Shown here: positions 31,890 to 42,928 of the stretch, one piece after another
Layout: every line of letters begins with the position of its first letter
How positions within the stretch are numbered: position 1 is the stretch's first letter
Source: Neoceratodus forsteri
Taxonomy: Eukaryota > Chordata > Ceratodontiformes > Ceratodontidae
NCBI GenBank assembly: GCA_016271365.2
Contig: CM057453.1
Location: 501,245,001 to 501,309,000 of the forward strand
Reading direction: 5' to 3'
Length of the DNA stretch: 64,000 bases
Position numbers and translations under genes: made by a program
The notes under the pieces: generated by a model
What the model was told of the DNA's origin: nothing
Databases searched by the model: none
The model's input: the letters and a program-made list of their open reading frames with translations, nothing else

Positions 31890-32040
31890 TTATCTGTATA
31901 ACTATCTCCTGTAGAGGAGCATAAATTGACAAAGTGCCATTTTGAGACAATCGTCAAAAGGGTTGGTCTGTTCCTTCTTACCTTGTGTCCCAAATTTTTG
32001 TTCCTGCTCTAGTGTTTTTTGTCTATTGTATTGGTATCTA
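31890..32040 (-). pseudogene. Tx1-A LINE ORF2, linker fragment
   Basis: Minus strand from 32,040: 'QYNRQKTLEQEQKFGTQGKK'. This is the Lys/Gln-rich linker that continues 'VKQEMYRY' from 39,100. Together they restore an open frame if one copy of TATCTA is removed, proving that 32,041-39,094 is an insertion. Confidence 0.7.
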
Positions 32041-32100
32041 CATGGCTGGATTAACATGTATGCAAATGATGCCATGGCGTAGGGCTCCATGGTTCAGGAG

Positions 32101-34130
32101 GGTCCCTGCCACCCACTCTCACTCTTCTTATTCTTTCCCTACTGTTTGATGGGACCGCTGTGCTGTGGCCACCGACCAGCCAAATTGCCCCCCAAAATAG
32201 GAATGCGCTGCCCCTAGTCCCTCTCATCCTGTCAGTTAGTCAGAGTGTCAACCAGCCCAGTGCCAGTAGTTCCCAACCCGACCCCCCCCCACATGGCCAC
32301 TCCGAGTGAGCCTCTTGGCTTCGTCTCCACCTATGATCAACTCTGACCACACAACCAATCACTGTCCATGAGATCCTCTGGAGGTATGGCTACTGGTGAG
32401 CGGGAATCCGTGGCAGCGTGCGGCTGTGCATTGCATCAGGGTCAGGTGTGTGGAGTGACCATGCTGAAACTGCTGAGGAATTGATGGACTTGTTGAGGAG
32501 GAGGCCAAGACAAGACTAGAGAGAGAGGCAAGCTAGCTTAGAGCTGTGTCCTGCCCAGGGTATTGAGTGCCAGTGCCAGGAGCCGGAGGAGTGCGGACAT
32601 CGTTGTCATGGACCGGGTCTGTCTCTCGAGAAGACACAGACAGTCACACAATTGAAGTCTCAACTCTCAAGGCAAGCAGAGAGCCAGACTTGGAGAGAGA
32701 GAGTAGATAGACTAAGCACACAGGCCGCGGCCCCGAGAGAGCGGACCGCGGAGTCGGATTCGGCATGCAGTGTCGCATGCTGCTGCAGTGCGTTCAGGTG
32801 CTCAGTGCTGAGTGTTGTGCAGTGATGTGAAGGGGATGAACTGAGGCAGAGTCCTACGGTGCCACCAGGCCAAGCGGGCTGAGTCATCATGACTGTGTGT
32901 TGCCGCCACCACCTGCGACGTGATCTTCTTGAGGGTGAGGGTCACAATCTCACAGACAGTCCAGTCATCAGGAGGACTACAGGATGGAGTCACAATATCT
33001 CAGGCCAACCAACCAAGGGAGCAAAGGAGGTATGTGTTGTTTTTCACTAAAAGGTATGAGTTCCCACTCCACCTCCCAGTTTTTACACCTGGCCTGCTCC
33101 AACCTCTTTGTTTGCCCTGACTGTGCCCTGCCCCGTGTTATGTTAATTATGTTATTAGTAGTTACTATATTGCACTGAAAAGAAAAAAAGGACAGTGTGT
33201 TTAACTGCATCAGAAATTAAAGAAAATTAAATGCATTATGACAGTAAAGAAAGGTAAATTCAAGCTGCTAAAGAAACACACAAGGGTGATTATTATATTT
33301 CAATTGGCTTGCAAACATTGATTTTTGAAGGTTCAGCTGTTTCTTGTTTAGAGGGCTTTGCTGCTTATCATTTTGTTTGGTCATGTTTTAGGTCTTCTTG
33401 CTTGACGTCCTGCTGCATGTATGAATATTCATATTCATTCAGCGTTCAGCTCGGTGGACTCCGCCATTGCTCCCAGCCAGCCGTGCATGCACAGTCGGCA
33501 GTCGAGGCCTTATCTCAGCATCGTTTACAGAGTTCGCACGCATGCACTGTAGAGGGTTAGGCCTGAAGCCCTCCCGCTGCATACTGACGAGTGGTCTTTC
33601 CTTTGTTCTGTCTCCCCTTATAGGCCGTGAATCCCCCTTCCCCAGAACCCAGCACACACACGCATTACTGGAGCACACGAGCACTCACATTGGGGGACGA
33701 GCAGCAGGCCACAAGAGGTAACATACAGAGCCCCCACCTTGCAAGCTTGTTTCTGGAGGGGTGTTAGCCCGTTGACGCACATTGACTGCCCCACCCAAGC
33801 TCGACCCTTAATTTAAGGACCACCATGTCATGTGACATCCTATCACACTCTTTTCTAAGTCCCTAGATTCCTCTTTGCAGATTATATTGCTTGGTCACCA
33901 GAGGGAGCTCACGTCCTGTGCTCTCCTATATTCTGCTCTGGTCCTCCCCTCCTCTATATATCCTTGGACTTTCTAGCTCTCCTCCCCTCTCTACTACTAG
34001 ACTCTCCCCACCATAGCTAGGAACCTTCCTCAGCCCCCTTCTGTCCCTATACTCCCTGAATCCAGGTTACCCAGCCTGCCCCTCCCGTTGCCTGCAGCCA
34101 CCCCTGCTGCCTTTCCATTTGTCACCATTA
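32101..34130. other. hAT-like interior, no recognisable gene
   Basis: About 2 kb of mixed-composition sequence. I see only chance ORFs under 100 codons on both strands and no transposase motif. GC-rich stretches lie at 32.2-32.95 kb and 33.4-33.75 kb. The right part (from about 33.76 kb) may include the 5' region of L2-c. Confidence 0.4.
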
Positions 34131-34194
34131 GGAGTTGTTGTAGACACCACCAAGCCTCAGCGCTTTGACCAGTGTTTCAAGGGCCCTGGCACAG

Positions 34195-34305
34195 CATTTC
34201 ATCGCTCCCAGCAGGTGCCGTACCTAGTAGCATTGCCTGGGTCTTGAACCTTGGACCCTTAGCACCAAAGGCAGCAACCCTACCACTGCACCACAGAGGC
34301 TACCT
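34195..34305 (-). mobile_element. tRNA-derived SINE head
   Basis: On the minus strand: CTCTGTGGTGCAGTGGTAGG (box A region), then GCTGCCTTTGGTGCTAAGG, then GGTTCAAGACCC (box B). The box spacing fits an RNA polymerase III promoter. A 3' body runs on toward 34,130 without a clear end. It is not a functional tRNA: there is no cloverleaf 3' acceptor. It resembles the head of the SINE at 52,273. Confidence 0.7.
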
Positions 34306-34307
34306 CT

Positions 34308-37300
34308 ATGATGAGTGCCTATACACGCTACCTATACCCGCTAGTGGAAGTATGGGCAGATAGGGCCAGCTACCTCCCCTTAGTTACACTCCTATTGCTG
34401 TCCATATTAGACACACACCATAGAAACCCTCCTTGCCTGCCCCACACATACTCCAACACCACGCTGGGCCCCCTCCCTACTTACCTCCACCTCTCCACCA
34501 CCCTATCTTCTACCACCCTCTACCCCATCCCCCCACCACCAACACTATCTCTACCTCACACCCTTCTTGGCCCACTACCCATCCCCTGCATTTAACCTCC
34601 GAAGCCCTTCTCTGTATGCCCACTCCATGCTCCACCCCTAGCAAGCCCTCTCGTTATTGCTACCGAGAAAAAAGTCGCCAACGTACTGCCATCCTACGAT
34701 TAATATCCCTACTACTACTAATATCTGGCAACATCCATCCCAACCCAGGCCCAGCAACCCACAACCAGTCACAGGCCACCCAGGGCCTCCAAATAGTCAC
34801 TATGAATGTTTGCAGCCTGCCCCAAAAACACGCATCCCTGCAATGCTGGATAGCCCAGTATCAACCTGATGTCCTTGCTCTAACGGAAACCTGGTTCTCG
34901 AAAAGAACACCCGACACCTCTGTCACTATCCCTGGCTTTGTTCTACTTCAGGAAGACAGATTGGGAAAGCGTGGGGGCAGATGTGCCTTCTACCTACGGG
35001 ACACCCTGCACCACCAAACACTACCCTACCCACCCCAACCCTGGATAATAATGCCCAAGCCCTCACAATAAAGCTCATGCCCGACCCAAATAGAGCCCCG
35101 CTAATTCTCAGAGTTGCATATATATCCCCCCCCCAACCAGGCAGCTGCAACCCGATCCTTAGTGGATTACCTAGCCACCCTCCCCCACAAGCTGGAACGA
35201 ATACTGGTTGAGGATCTTAATATAAACTGGTTAACAAACATAGCCTCCCATGCCAAGGACATCTTTGCCTCACTGGACCTATCTCAACTTGTATCCAGTC
35301 CCACAAGGTTCAATCCCTCTAATAACTCAGGCTCCCTACTGGACATATTATTTACAAATTTCCCTCACAGGGTCACTGACCTGGTGGTCCTTCCCAACTC
35401 CCTGAGTGACCACTCCCATAACCTATTCACCTGGTCCTGCCATCTGCCGAAGCCACCGCCCATTGTTACTCCCTGTCATCGTATAAGGCCGGGATGTCTC
35501 ACTAAACTCAAAATCCACCTGACACATAGTGACTGGACCCCAATCTCACTGGCTTCCAACATTAATAGTGCCCTGACCTACTCCAGAAGCGTTTTCAATA
35601 ATGCCTGTGATGTTTTGGCCCCCATCACAACCGTAACCTCCAAGAAACATAGTGCCCCTTGGATAACAACTGCCTTGCTACATCAGCTAAAGGAAAGAGA
35701 CGCCCTTTGGTAACGTGCCATTAACTCAAGGTCACCGGTGGAGAGGCAGGCCTACAATGCCGCCTGAAATAGGTGTACTTAGGAAATAAGGAAAGCCAAG
35801 GCACTCCACTACAGAGCAACCCTGGCCGTTTCCTGGAGAAGTACTCAAAATTTCTGGGATAATATCAAAGATCTCAATGGGAATGCTTGACCCCCGTCAA
35901 CTAATCGTTGATGGCAACATCACTACAGACCCTGTTCGTATTGCAAACAGCCTAAATTGCACCTTCTCAGATCTAAGCCAGATACTACCATAGAACTTCT
36001 TTGACCCCATCCAACCCACCCCGGGGCCTAACCTTCACCGCCCCTTTTTCCACCTCAGAGTCATTACACCCACAGAAGCCAAACGCTACCTATCTAAAGC
36101 ACTCAGTGACTCTAACTACAATAAAGACAACTTTGACATGAAAATTCTATTCCATGTCCTTGACACAGTCCTGTCCCCACTCACTGATCTTCTAAACCGT
36201 TCCCTCTGTCTGGGCCAATTTCCGGATGCATGGAAAACTGCCGTCATAACCCCAGTTCTAAAAAGTGGTGATTGCACCTCCCCTAATAACTATCGGCCCA
36301 TCTCAATTCTGTCACCACTCTCCAAAGCCCTCAAAAAAATTATAATGGACCAACTCACTGAATACCTTATCGCCCATAACATTTTATGCAGGGAACAGCA
36401 TGGTTTCAGCGTAGGGCATAGCACTATTACAGCTCTAATAGAATTCTCTAATGCTCTGCACTCTGTACTAGATAAAGGGCACCTCGATGGGGCCGTATTT
36501 ATAGATCTGCCAAAGACCTTTGACACAGTCTCCCACCCCCTCCTCTTGGCCACTCTCAAACACCTCGGAGTTGGTCAAGGTCCTCTCACCTGGTTTACCA
36601 ACTATCTCACTATTTGATCGCAGTGTGTCAAAATAAACAAGACCCTGTCATCCACATTACCGGTATGCTCGGGGTGCCTCAAGGGTCTATCCTAGGTCCT
36701 CTTCTCTTCAGTGTTTATCTAAATGCCCTGCCTGACTGCTGCACTAGAAACATCCTCCTATACGTGGACGATGCAATGCTAATAGCCTCACACCCCGACC
36801 CCTCCTCCCTTCAGCTCTCCCTACAAGACTCTTTCAAACAAATGGAAAACTGGTTTATGGCCCACAGACTAGTTGTCAACATTAAGAAAACTAAATCTAT
36901 GCTCTTTGTACACCATCAACACAGGGCCAGAGACCACCTCCTCACAATTCAATCCAACTCACTTGTCCCCCCCTGGAACAAGTCTCTACCGACAAGTACC
37001 TGGGAGTCACTTTTGACTCCTCACTTACCTTCCATGAGTACATCAAAACTCTCACCTCAGCCGTTAATATCCGCTCCGGGCTCCTATATCAGCACAAAGA
37101 TTGCCTCCCGCCAGAAGCTCTACACCTGGCAGTCACATCCTCAGTCTTGTCCCTAGTTGACTATGGCCTTCCAATCTTTTCAGCGGCCGACCCCATAGCA
37201 ATTCATCAAATTCAGCTTACCATCAACAAAGCCTGCCGGCTCATCTTGGGTGCAGACAAACACATGCACACCTGCACCCTCTATACTCTCGCAAATATTC

Positions 37301-38077
37301 TCTCACTAGAGGACGCCTGCAGTACCAGACCTGCCTACTTCCAAAAAAGATACACCTGGGGCTAACCCCGATAGGTGTAGCGGCCTCCCTTCAATCAGCC
37401 ACCCCACTTATTACTACTTGGGCAGCCTCCAAATCTATCTGGAAGATTCCCAAGGTCAGAACATCCCTAGCACAAAGATCCTTCTCATATAGAACCCCAC
37501 TATGGTACAATGCCCTCTCCCCAGCTATCTCAACCATTAACAAACTAGGCCCTTTTAAGGCAGCACTAAAATCACATATACTAGCCTCACGTAGCTGCCA
37601 CTGCACCCACTAACTTCTCCAGTGGCATACATAGCCTCAGAACCCTCTCTGGTGCTGACAAAGCCTCTCTGAGGCTGCCCTCTGTCATGTTTTAGCTGAG
37701 GCACCAGTTCGTAGGCCCATCCAGCCTAACAAAAAGATCTCAAGACCTGTTTAAAATCTGACAATACCTTTCAGAGGTAGCAACTGTACCTATCACTGTA
37801 TCTTACATAGTACCTAGCTAAACTCCTGTATAGGCAACATTGACTGTATGTACCATGATGATATGTATGGAGCCGCTTAGGCTACTACCTTGAAATCTTT
37901 TCGACTCAAATCTAGTACTTGCCACATGTATAATACTCCAATGTACCCCTCTTCTAATGTCATCTCTGTCAATGTATCTATATGTCTTGTGCTTCCTGTG
38001 ACGTGAAGCCTGTGAAAATGAGTCCATGACTCAAAGGGTTGTAATTCCTATGTACTTAAATAAATAAATAAATAAAA
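34308..38077 (+). mobile_element. L2-c: L2-like LINE inside the hAT-like element
   Basis: Coding region from the 2A-like leader to the RT, then a 3' UTR ending in GAGTCcatGACTC (38,020-38,032), AAAGGGTTGTAATTCC and (TAAA)n. It belongs to the same 3'-end subgroup as L2-a. The start is placed at the first long ORF; a tRNA-like SINE head in opposite orientation lies just upstream. Confidence 0.75.
34433..37610 (+). pseudogene. L2-c ORF2: 2A-like leader, endonuclease, reverse transcriptase
   Basis: A Pro/His/Thr-rich leader leads to 'LLISGNIHPNPGPA' (34,715-34,756), an intact 2A-like motif. The endonuclease follows ('IVTMNVCSLPQKHASLQCW', 'ALTETWF', 'GGRCAFYLRDTL', after a frameshift 'VEDLNINWL', 'SLLDILFTNFPHRVTDL', 'LPNSLSDHSHNLFTW'). 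The linker 'PWITTALLHQLKERDALW' leads to the RT: 'NNYRPISILSPLSKALKKII', 'VFIDLPKTFDTVSHPLLLAT', 'LGVPQGSILGPLLFSVYLN' and 'LLYVDDAMLIA' (YVDD 36,761-36,772). Stops or frame changes occur near 35,070, 35,712, 35,990, 36,617, 36,960 and 37,150. The C-terminus runs to about 37,610. Confidence 0.85.
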
Positions 38078-38284
38078 TATGTCTGTTTACTAAATGGTAA
38101 CAAAATATAGTTCGAGAATATTTATTTTGAAGGGGTGTCACAGATATCACTTCACCATACCGCTTGTAACATTCATGATCATTTCGAAGTCATGTAAAGA
38201 GACCCGCTAATCTAGTATAATTATAACCATGTTTAAAAAAGAGGGATCTCAATAAGCTTATAGGTGCTACACAGATCTGATGGA
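38078..38284. other. Short unassigned interval
   Basis: AT-rich sequence between the tail of L2-c and the CR1. It may belong to the hAT-like host element. No feature seen. Confidence 0.35.
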
Positions 38285-39013
38285 TTTTATTTGACTGGGT
38301 GATGAAGGAAATAAACCGGGGGCGGTGGGCATCGCCTACCTCAATTTCAGCAAGGCCTTCAACACTGTCCCACATAAAAGGCTGGTTAACAAAATAGGTA
38401 GTCTAGGCATGGGGCACAAGGTGGTAAACTGGGTTAGGAACTGGTTAATGATGGACAGGAAGCAGAGGGTGGTGGTAAATGGGATCCCAATCCAAGGAGA
38501 GGGGGTGATGACCAGCAGGGTACCTCAGGGATTAGTCCTTGGGCCAGTCCTATGTAATCATGTCTTCATTAGTGACACTGTGGTAGGGCTGAAGGAAAAG
38601 GTCTGCTTGTTTGCAGATGACACCAACATCTGTAACAGGGTGGATACTTCAGACAGGATGGAGAGAATGAGGAGGGACCAGGGGAAGCTAGAAAAATAGT
38701 CTGAGATGAAGCGGTTTAATTAAAAGAAATGCAAAATAATGCACCTGGAATGAGGGAACCCTGTGGAGAGCTACTGGATGGGGGGGGGGTGCTGATGATC
38801 ACCAAGAAAGAAAGGGACCTGGCTGGGGGTTATCATTTTGGATGACCTAAATGTGTCTAAGCAGAGTACAAAGGCTGCAGGGAGAGCCAGTGGCATGTTG
38901 GGTGCATAGGCAGGGGTATCAGTAGCAGAAAGTGAGAGGTGGTGATGCCATTGTATAAAACTCTCATAAGGCCTCATGTAAAGTACTGTGTGCAATTCTG
39001 AAGACTGCGGAAC
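38285..39013 (+). pseudogene. CR1-like LINE fragment, RT core, truncated at both ends
   Basis: Reads 'AVGIAYLNFSKAFNTVPHKR' (38,320 on), 'VVNWVRNWLMMDRKQRVVVN', 'MTSRVPQGLVLGPVL', 'VCLFADDTNICNRV' (near 38,610) and 'RPHVKYCVQF', and stops at about 39,013 without the normal CR1 3' end. A missing 3' end is unusual for a LINE, so a later deletion against the right end of the hAT-like element is likely. The block from 38,325 is open for 124 codons. Confidence 0.8.
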
Positions 39014-39094
39014 AGTAGGATATTGGCATTTAGGGCCCCCGAGCCACAAAATATGACTTGTAGTAGGGCCCCCACATCCATTAATCTGGGCCTG

Positions 39095-40119
39095 TATCTA
39101 TACATTTCCTGTTTAACCATAGTAATTTCTTCCATTAAGTCTACAGTTGAAACATTTTGTTCTGAAATAAGGGTAGTCAAACGTTCCTGTAAAGCCAGGT
39201 ATATTTGATAAACTGTAAAAGCCTGATTTGGGGATATTTGTTTAAAAAAAGCTGTATGACATGTTTTTCTGTCCTCCTCCCAGGAAATGGGAGAATCACA
39301 CAAAAACAAAACTGATTTTCTACCCGCTGTGCCCGTAACAAGATCTTGTTTGATTTCTGGATTTAATAATATACTAGCATGCAGTCTCTAAAGCCTTCTA
39401 CCAGGTACCCTGGGAGGGAGTAGAATAAACCTGTACCCCTATCAGCATATGATCTGAAGTTTGAAGTGGCACTGTTGCGTTAAAAGAAACTGGAATGGAT
39501 TTTGATAGAAAGAAAGAGTCTATTCTAGACAATAATTTCCCTTTATGGAAAGTATGTTTTGGGGATTGCCCACACTACACATGGGCATCTATTAAAGCAG
39601 TTTGGTTAAAAAGGTACTGTAAAAATGGTCAATCACAAAACACTTTATGCAATGTGGGAGTTTGTCCTGTAACACCTAGGTTAATATTGAAATCCCTGCC
39701 CATAAACACCTATTTGCTAATGAATAAAAAAAGGTTGGATTTTACGTAATAAGTCTGTCCTCAAGGCCTTCATTTGTGGCCCATAAACATTCACCAAACG
39801 GCAAGCGAGACCTTTAAAAACAACATCAAGTATCAAGGCTCGCCCTGGTTCTACCTCTATAATTTTCAGAACTAAAAGTCCTGAGTGGTAAAACAAAACC
39901 TCACCCCACAACATGTTTAATTTCCAACGGATCAAGAAGAGTTTCCGGGAAACCAATCCCATGTAGCAGTCTGTATTTCTTGGACAGTGTGAAGGCAAGT
40001 GTCTTGTAAAAAGTATACACCAAATAATAGTTGTTGCAGAACAGCAAAAGTGGCAGTCTGTTTTGAGACAGATTTGATGCTGTTCACATCAAGGCTCGGT
40101 AGCCGTAAGAGCGGAATAG
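39095..40119 (-). pseudogene. Tx1-A LINE ORF2, endonuclease and linker
   Basis: The APE-type endonuclease starts near 40,119 with 'LPSLDVNSIKSVSKQTATFA' and 'LLFGVYFLQDTCL' (N-terminal Asn and catalytic Glu regions; Glu replaced by Asp). It runs through 'EVLFYHSGLLVLKIIEVEPG' and 'CRLVNVYGPQMKALR', then in shifted frames 'GRDFNINLGVTG', 'LIDAHV', 'SRIDSFFLSKSIPV' and 'QTSDHMLIGVQV' (about 39,440). The linker 'LQERLTTLISEQNVSTVDLM' to 'QEMYRY' ends at the hAT-like insertion (39,095). Frame changes lie near 39,930, 39,730, 39,590 and 39,350. Confidence 0.8.
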
Positions 40120-41028
40120 TATCCAGTTTAGTGTTTCTTTCCGCTAGAATGTGTAATTTTTTCTTTCTCTCGGGCAGTTTATTTCTTGTACTATTTGTTA
40201 TTGTTTGTTCCGATGGTGATTCGCTGTGTGTTGACGGCATGGAAACATCTGAATCATCCTCCTCAAAACTATCCCCCCAATTTTGTAGGACCTCATATTT
40301 ATTGTCTAGAGGGATAGCCTGTCTTGACAACATGCTTTGATTTTTTGCCTGGCTGGCTGGTAGCTGCCTTTGTGCTTTTGGTACTGTTTGAAAAGAATCT
40401 GAAGAATCAGTGGGACCCACTGTCAAACGTTGGTGGGGGGGCATATCGCCATGTCCTGGGTTCTCAGCGGTCTCCACTCGGGGGGGGGGGAGAAAGAGTC
40501 ACTGTCTATTATGGGTGTAGTGACTATATTCGGTGGTCACCCTGTGGTTTCCTCTGGGCATCCTGCTTACGGCCTGGAAGATGGCATTTCCATTCTTAGG
40601 TCAGATGGAGAAACATGTTGCCTTTCGAGGCTGGTCTGCACTACAGAAGGCTGAGACACAGGGAAGACCAACTGTAAGTCAGATCTAGTCAGAGATCTGC
40701 TCCCTGCACTTTGACCCCTTCCCCTTCATCTGAAGGGAGAGGGAAGCATTCCTCTGGCATGCTCTGTGGTTTTATATGTTTTTTTTACCAGATGTAGATA
40801 AGTCTTTTTCAGCTGATTCTTCAGAGTTGTGCGATGCCTAGGGGCATGTGCTAAAGGAGTACTCATCATTCCCGCATAGTTTACATACTGGGGAGGCCAT
40901 ACACAGATTGGCAGTGTGGCCTAGAACACCACATTGAAAGCATTTTACTTGTGTACAATCAGTGTTCAGATGGGAAAGAGAACCACATCTATAAAAGCTT
41001 TTAGGTTGTCCTGGGTAAAATAAAAGGC
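40120..41028 (-). pseudogene. Tx1-A LINE ORF1, zinc knuckles and C-terminal tail
   Basis: Three Cys/His knuckles follow one another on the minus strand (41,028-40,838): 'FYRCGSLSHLNTDC' (first Cys replaced by Phe), 'CFQCGVLGHTANLC' and 'CKLCGNDEYSFSTC'. The acidic, Pro-rich tail carries two frame changes and then a long frame (40,477 down) that runs without a stop into the endonuclease start. An ORF1-ORF2 fusion is possible, but a lost stop is likelier. Confidence 0.75.
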
Positions 41029-41246
41029 AGTATAGCACAGTGGGTTAAGGCTCTGAGCTGCAGATCTGGAGACTTGGATTTGAACCCCACAGCCACCTAG
41101 ATGCATACTGTATGATACCGAGCAAGTCACTTCACTTCCTTGTGCTCCCAGGTCGCATCTGGAAACAAGCTTCAGCTTAGTGTGCTACTCCTGGTTAAAC
41201 AATGTTCTCTCTATCTCTACCCAAGAAAAATAAATTTTATAAGTGC
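41029..41246 (+). mobile_element. tRNA-headed, MIR/CORE-like SINE inserted in Tx1-A ORF1
   Basis: Head TAGCACAGTGGGTTAAGG (box A) and GGATTTGAACCCC (box B) is followed by a body with GAGCAAGTCACTTCACTTCC TTGTGCTCCCAGG, which strongly recalls the L2-type 3' end of MIR-like SINEs (GCAAGTCACTTAAC-CTCTGTGCCTC). The tail is AAGAAAAATAAATTTTA. ORF1 codons continue on both sides. Confidence 0.8.
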
Positions 41247-42759
41247 TGAAAGCCATGCTCAGTTTGGTTGAGTTTGATGTGGAACGTCCAACCTCCTGTC
41301 CAGAACCCGTAATCATCTATACTCGGGTTTGCCGAGCCTTGTATGTCGCTCTATTTTTCTAGCCAAAAAGTCACATCATTTACACTTACCCCCTTGTTAT
41401 GAAATTGAATAGTCGCTGTTTTTATTGTAGGTTTTGTGATAGGTATAACCAAATAATCTTTCCACAGCCCTGTGTCTTTAACTTCGTAATAAAACCTCCA
41501 AAATCTGTCTAAACAGGCTGCAGTGCAAAACGTATGTCGTAGTTGCTGTCCCCAGGGGAATGTATGAAAGCATAAATTTCAGCAGGCATGAAATGTAAGG
41601 ATTCTTTTATCAGATATGTACCCACACAAAGCCTGTCTGGTGATTGTATTGCTAGTCCTCTGTATTGTAGTCTGACCACAAAATGGCATTTTGCCGCTTC
41701 CACCAGCCTCCAAAATAGCCCATCATAATTCATTGTCTTCTGCTGGGCTCGTCCTTGCTCTCCCAATGATTCCCCCTCCACAATAGTCAAAGCATTTGAA
41801 TACACAGATAAATGATCAGTACCTGTTATTTGTTGGTCCATGTCTTCATCATCTCCGCCAGCATTGAAAGAGTGATACGAAACTGATGAGGCAAGTGAAG
41901 TTTTCCTAGAGCCCTTCTCTTGGGGAACAGAAGGTACGGAGCTCTCGGTGTCTGGTGCAGCAGTGTTCTCTGGCACCTCACCCTCATCCTGCACAGCTGC
42001 AACAGCTGCATCCACTGGCATTGCTCCACTCTGAGCTTGACAATCATCCCCAGAGACTGCACACTGTATTGTCTGCTGTGCATGTTCCAGCATTCCTGGG
42101 ATAGTGATTCCAGGGTCAGGAATCCATTGATTGTTAACATACAGCCAGCCCGATTGCTTCAGGGCTGACTCTGGTGTCCATTCCAAGGGAGTCCCGCGGA
42201 TTTCAATACTGTCTCCTGAGCCATCTCCCGAAAAGGGTTGAGCCTCACTACAGTCACTTTCAAGTGGCACAGACACTGTTGGCAAATCTACACGTAAGCG
42301 TTTGCTTGTTGTACATAGCAGACTTGCTGCCGACTGCTTTCTCTTGCATTCTTCCTCAAGCTTATTTTTATTCACAACGTATTCCTGTTTGACAGCTGTT
42401 AGCATATCTAATAATTGTGCCTTTTTCTTTTCCAACTCCTGTTTCAATTTTTCCTCGTCCTCCATCAAGACATCTGTATCTGGTATATCAGGTGTAGCAA
42501 CAGTCTGTATCATATCAGAAGGAATACCTAATTTCTCTGTATTTGCAGTAACCTCTACAGTTTCCACCACTTCCATAGTATCCACATCTTGTGCTGGGCC
42601 ATGAAAGGATTTCTCCAGTGTCTCCTCTGAGACACAGCCTTCTCCTGCAACAGCTTGATCCAGACTGGGATCCTCCATCCCTCCCACAGAGAGACAGCGC
42701 CCCCTGCAGAAAGAGCAGGGAGCGTTCCCCGATGTCCTGGTCAATATTCCCCTTCCCAT
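41247..42759 (-). CDS. Tx1-A LINE ORF1 protein, N-terminal and middle region
   Basis: Open for 416 codons from ATG 42,759 to 41,509, the longest open LINE ORF1 here. It begins with a short Cys-containing leader, an acidic region, then a coiled coil ('KLKQELEKKKAQLLDMLTAV', about residues 100-145). A linker carries 'GTPLEWTPESALKQSGWLYV' and an acidic Ser-rich tract follows. At about residues 345-416 a conserved ORF1 domain reads 'MNYDGLFWRLVEAAKCHFVV'. After a frame change it continues with 'DYLVIPITKPTIKTATIQFH' to the SINE. The role is RNA binding and particle formation. The N-terminus upstream of 42,759 is not certain. Confidence 0.75.
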
Positions 42760-42849
42760 AAAACTGGTTCTTGCAACTGTCCAACACTGTGTGTGTGGGT
42801 GCTGATGTGCGAAATGGCTGCCACTACATATTCAGTCACTTCACTACTA

Positions 42850-42928
42850 GTCTAGCATTGCTTGTAAAGTGCTTTTGGATGCAATGTACATGAAAAGTGC
42901 TATATGATTGTTGATTCTTCTTCTTCTT
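42850..42928 (+). mobile_element. SINE 3'-tail fragment (V-SINE/SINE3-like)
   Basis: CTTGTAAAGTGCTTTTGGAT and GAAAAGTGCTATATGATTG followed by (TTC)n. The pairing 'GTAAAGCGCTTTGG ... AAAAGCGCTATATAA' is characteristic of the 3' ends of several vertebrate tRNA/5S-type SINEs. Only the tail is present. Confidence 0.6.

Larger units (their letters stand above)
32041..39094. mobile_element. hAT-like DNA transposon remnant, heavily interrupted
   Basis: Left end CATGGCTGGATTAACATG (32,041 on) and right end, reverse-complemented, CAGGCCCAGATTAATGG (39,094 back) align with GATTAA at identical offset. Both recall the CAGGGCTGGATTAAC ends of vertebrate hAT elements. The flanks share TATCTA (32,035-32,040 and 39,095-39,100), and removing one copy restores the Tx1-A frame. 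A 6-bp TSD is shorter than the usual 8 for hAT. No transposase is visible. Inserted inside are L2-c and a CR1 fragment. Confidence 0.65.
27651..42800 (-). mobile_element. Tx1-A: Tx1-clade LINE dispersed by nested insertions
   Basis: Pieces in minus-strand order: ORF1 (42,759-41,247 and 41,028-40,120, around a SINE); ORF2 endonuclease and linker (about 40,110-39,095); linker (32,040-31,890); RT entry (31,395-30,700); RT thumb and C-terminus (29,325-28,082); 3' UTR to about 27,651. The piece order and shared motifs match Tx1-B. Inserts are a SINE, a hAT-like transposon, a foldback element and a CR1. Part of the RT palm is missing around the CR1 at 29.3-30.5 kb. Confidence 0.75.

Noticed and set aside
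34195..34305. Possible tRNA gene on the minus strand
   Set aside because: Box A and box B are present but no acceptor stem can be closed and no anticodon arm is clear; it is a SINE head.
40120..40477. Natural ORF1-ORF2 fusion in Tx1-A
   Set aside because: The frame runs through, but Tx1-B has a stop and separate start in the same place, and Tx1-A is full of frame changes, so a lost stop is the simpler reading.
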